Both the position numbers and the translations under genes were made by a program. 8,202 nt of DNA from Candidatus Rokuibacteriota bacterium (GTDB lineage Bacteria > Methylomirabilota > Methylomirabilia > Rokubacteriales > JACPHL01), in the NCBI GenBank assembly GCA_016188625.1, contig JACPHL010000103.1, positions 1-8,202 of the forward strand, in the 5' to 3' direction. The notes under the pieces are model-generated. The model saw nothing but the letters and a program-made list of their open reading frames with translations. It was not told the DNA's origin and did no database searches. Positions 7,014-8,202 of this stretch are shown here, piece by piece (the first letter of the stretch is position 1; each line of letters opens with the position of its first letter).

Positions 7014-7018
7014 AGGAG
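7014..7018 (+). promoter_or_regulatory. Strong Shine-Dalgarno sequence of korA
   Basis: AGGAG within GGAAGGAGAG (7011-7020) ends 5 nt before the ATG at 7024. It is the clearest ribosome binding site in the window and fixes the korA start. CTCCT (6950-6954, partly the 3' strand of P1) and TCCTTC (6903-6908, starting in the P3 loop) are both complementary to it, so access may depend on leader folding. Confidence 0.85.
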
Positions 7019-7023
7019 AGTAG

Positions 7024-8202
7024 ATGCGCAACACGGTCGTCACCGAGTCGTCCGTCCGGAAGCCGCGGCGCTCGCTCGACAGGGCCGTGGTCCGCTTCGC
7101 CGGCGACTCGGGTGACGGGATGCAGCTGACCGGCGAGCAGTTCACCACCGAGTCGGCCTGGGCCGGCAACGACCTCGCGACCCTGCCCAACTTCCCCGCC
7201 GAGATCCGCGCGCCCGCCGGGACCCTGTTCGGGGTCTCGAGCTTCCAGCTCCAGTTCGGCAGCCGGCGCGTGTACACGCCGGGGGACCGCCTGGACTGCC
7301 TCGTGGCCATGAACCCGGCGGCCCTCAAGGTCCACCTCGGCGACCTCAAGGAGGGCGGGCTCCTCATCCTGAACCCCAACGCCTTCGACCAGAAGAACCT
7401 GGATCGGGCGGGCTACGCGGCGAACCCCCTGGACGACCCGACCCTCGCCGAGCGGTACCGGCTCCACAAGGTGGAGATCTCCCGGCTCACCCGGGATGCC
7501 CTCGAGGACCTGCCGCTCAACGCCAGGGAGAAGGAGCGCTCCAAGAACTTCTTCGCCCTGGGGCTCGTCTCCTGGATCTACACGCGGCCGATCCAGCCCA
7601 CCCTGGACTGGATTGCCAGGCGGTTCGCCAAGCACCCGGCCCTGGCGGACGCCAACACCCGGGCCCTCAAGGCCGGCTACCACTTCGGGGAGACCGCCGA
7701 GATCTTCACCGAGTGCTACGGGGTCGAGCCGGCCAAGATGCCGCCGGGCCTCTACCGGAGCATGACCGGCAACCGGGCGCTGGCCTGGGGCCTCCTGGCG
7801 GCGGCCGAGCGGGCGGGGCTCCCCATGGTCTACGGCGCCTACCCCATCACCCCGGCCAGCGACATCCTCCACGAGCTCTCGCTGCACAAGCGCTTCCGGG
7901 TCCGGACCATCCAGGCGGAGGACGAGATCGCCGCCGTCTGCGCCATCATCGGCGCCGCCTTCGGCGGGGCCCTGGGCATCGCGGCGACGAGCGGCCCGGG
8001 GCTGGCGCTCAAGGCCGAGGGGATCGCCCTGGCGGTCATGGCGGAGCTGCCCATCGTCGTCTTCGACATCCAGCGGGGCGGGCCGAGCACCGGCCTCCCG
8101 ACCAAGACCGAGCAGGGCGACCTGCTGCAGGCCCTGTACGGCCGCAACAGCGAGTGCCCGGTGGTCGTCCTGTCGCCCGCGACGCCCGGCGACTGCTTCT
8201 AC
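7024..8202 (+). CDS. korA: 2-oxoglutarate:ferredoxin oxidoreductase alpha subunit (fused gamma-alpha type), 3' truncated by window edge
   Basis: The frame is open to the last base, giving 393 codons of a family that usually has about 600. The enzyme interconverts 2-oxoglutarate + CoA + oxidised ferredoxin and succinyl-CoA + CO2 + reduced ferredoxin, together with a ThDP-binding beta subunit expected downstream. Residues about 20-210 are the gamma domain, with [14 protein letters not shown] (27-40) and the Kor-typical [20 protein letters not shown] block. The alpha (pyrimidine-binding) domain starts near residue 245: YPITPAS (273-279), QAEDE (297-301), ATSGPG (321-326) and a [17 protein letters not shown] block. 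This gamma-alpha order separates it from four-subunit enzymes. Related 2-oxoacid:ferredoxin oxidoreductases share the architecture, so the 2-oxoglutarate preference is probable rather than proven. ATG 7024 is set by a strong Shine-Dalgarno 5 nt upstream. The gene lies 231 nt after the M24 gene with its own candidate promoter and structured leader, so it probably begins a new transcription unit. Confidence 0.93.
   Translation, partial: MRNTVVTESSVRKPRRSLDRAVVRFAGDSGDGMQLTGEQFTTESAWAGNDLATLPNFPAEIRAPAGTLFGVSSFQLQFGSRRVYTPGDRLDCLVAMNPAALKVHLGDLKEGGLLILNPNAFDQKNLDRAGYAANPLDDPTLAERYRLHKVEISRLTRDALEDLPLNAREKERSKNFFALGLVSWIYTRPIQPTLDWIARRFAKHPALADANTRALKAGYHFGETAEIFTECYGVEPAKMPPGLYRSMTGNRALAWGLLAAAERAGLPMVYGAYPITPASDILHELSLHKRFRVRTIQAEDEIAAVCAIIGAAFGGALGIAATSGPGLALKAEGIALAVMAELPIVVFDIQRGGPSTGLPTKTEQGDLLQALYGRNSECPVVVLSPATPGDCFY

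Noticed and set aside
6909-7115. A 68-codon + strand frame overlapping the leader and the korA start
   Set aside because: It overlaps the structured leader and korA in another frame. Its Arg/Gly-rich product is unrecognisable and it has no ribosome binding site; korA in this region is clear.
6693-7379. Minus-strand frames across the M24-korA intergenic region
   Set aside because: They run antisense into both flanking genes, have shadow-type composition and show no recognisable domain.

Overview
The window is one stretch of very GC-rich bacterial DNA (around 70% G+C by eye). All five recognisable genes lie on the + strand and codon ends are strongly G/C throughout. None shows a composition shift that would suggest recent transfer. 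A type II GOGAT large subunit, a fused gamma-alpha 2-oxoglutarate:ferredoxin oxidoreductase subunit, a stand-alone LigD-type 3'-phosphoesterase and molybdenum-cofactor synthesis together suggest a non-model high-GC bacterium. Rokubacteria/NC10 or a deltaproteobacterial-type lineage is a guess from gene style, not a demonstrated assignment.

Layout. (1) 2-514: the 3' half of moaA (GTP 3',8-cyclase), cut by the left edge. (2) 514-990: a solo LigD-type 3'-phosphoesterase, whose GTG start shares a base with the moaA TAG stop. (3) 1056-5594: gltB, the complete glutamate synthase large subunit (1512 aa), after a 65-nt gap in which I see no promoter. (4) 5620-6792: an M24-family metallopeptidase (aminopeptidase P/prolidase type), 25 nt after gltB. 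(5) 6793-7023: a 231-nt intergenic region with a short heptamer repeat, a sigma70-like promoter, a strongly structured presumed 5' leader and a strong Shine-Dalgarno sequence. (6) 7024-8202: the first 393 codons of korA, cut by the right edge.

How the genes fit together. gltB consumes 2-oxoglutarate with glutamine to make glutamate. The Kor enzyme makes or consumes 2-oxoglutarate with ferredoxin. The right two-thirds of the window therefore sits on the carbon/nitrogen 2-oxoglutarate node, with a peptidase between the two enzymes. No gltD is present, and the FMN domain lacks the long ferredoxin loop, so the GOGAT small subunit is probably encoded elsewhere.

The most unusual part is the korA leader. 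The predicted transcription start falls on the first base of a long closing helix (P1). This helix encloses a second helix and a perfect 12-bp hairpin, and another helix follows before the ribosome binding site. The 3' strand of P1 and the apical loop of the long hairpin are both complementary to the korA Shine-Dalgarno sequence. That is the layout expected of a translational riboswitch or autoregulatory leader. I do not recognise it as a known class, and its function is inference.
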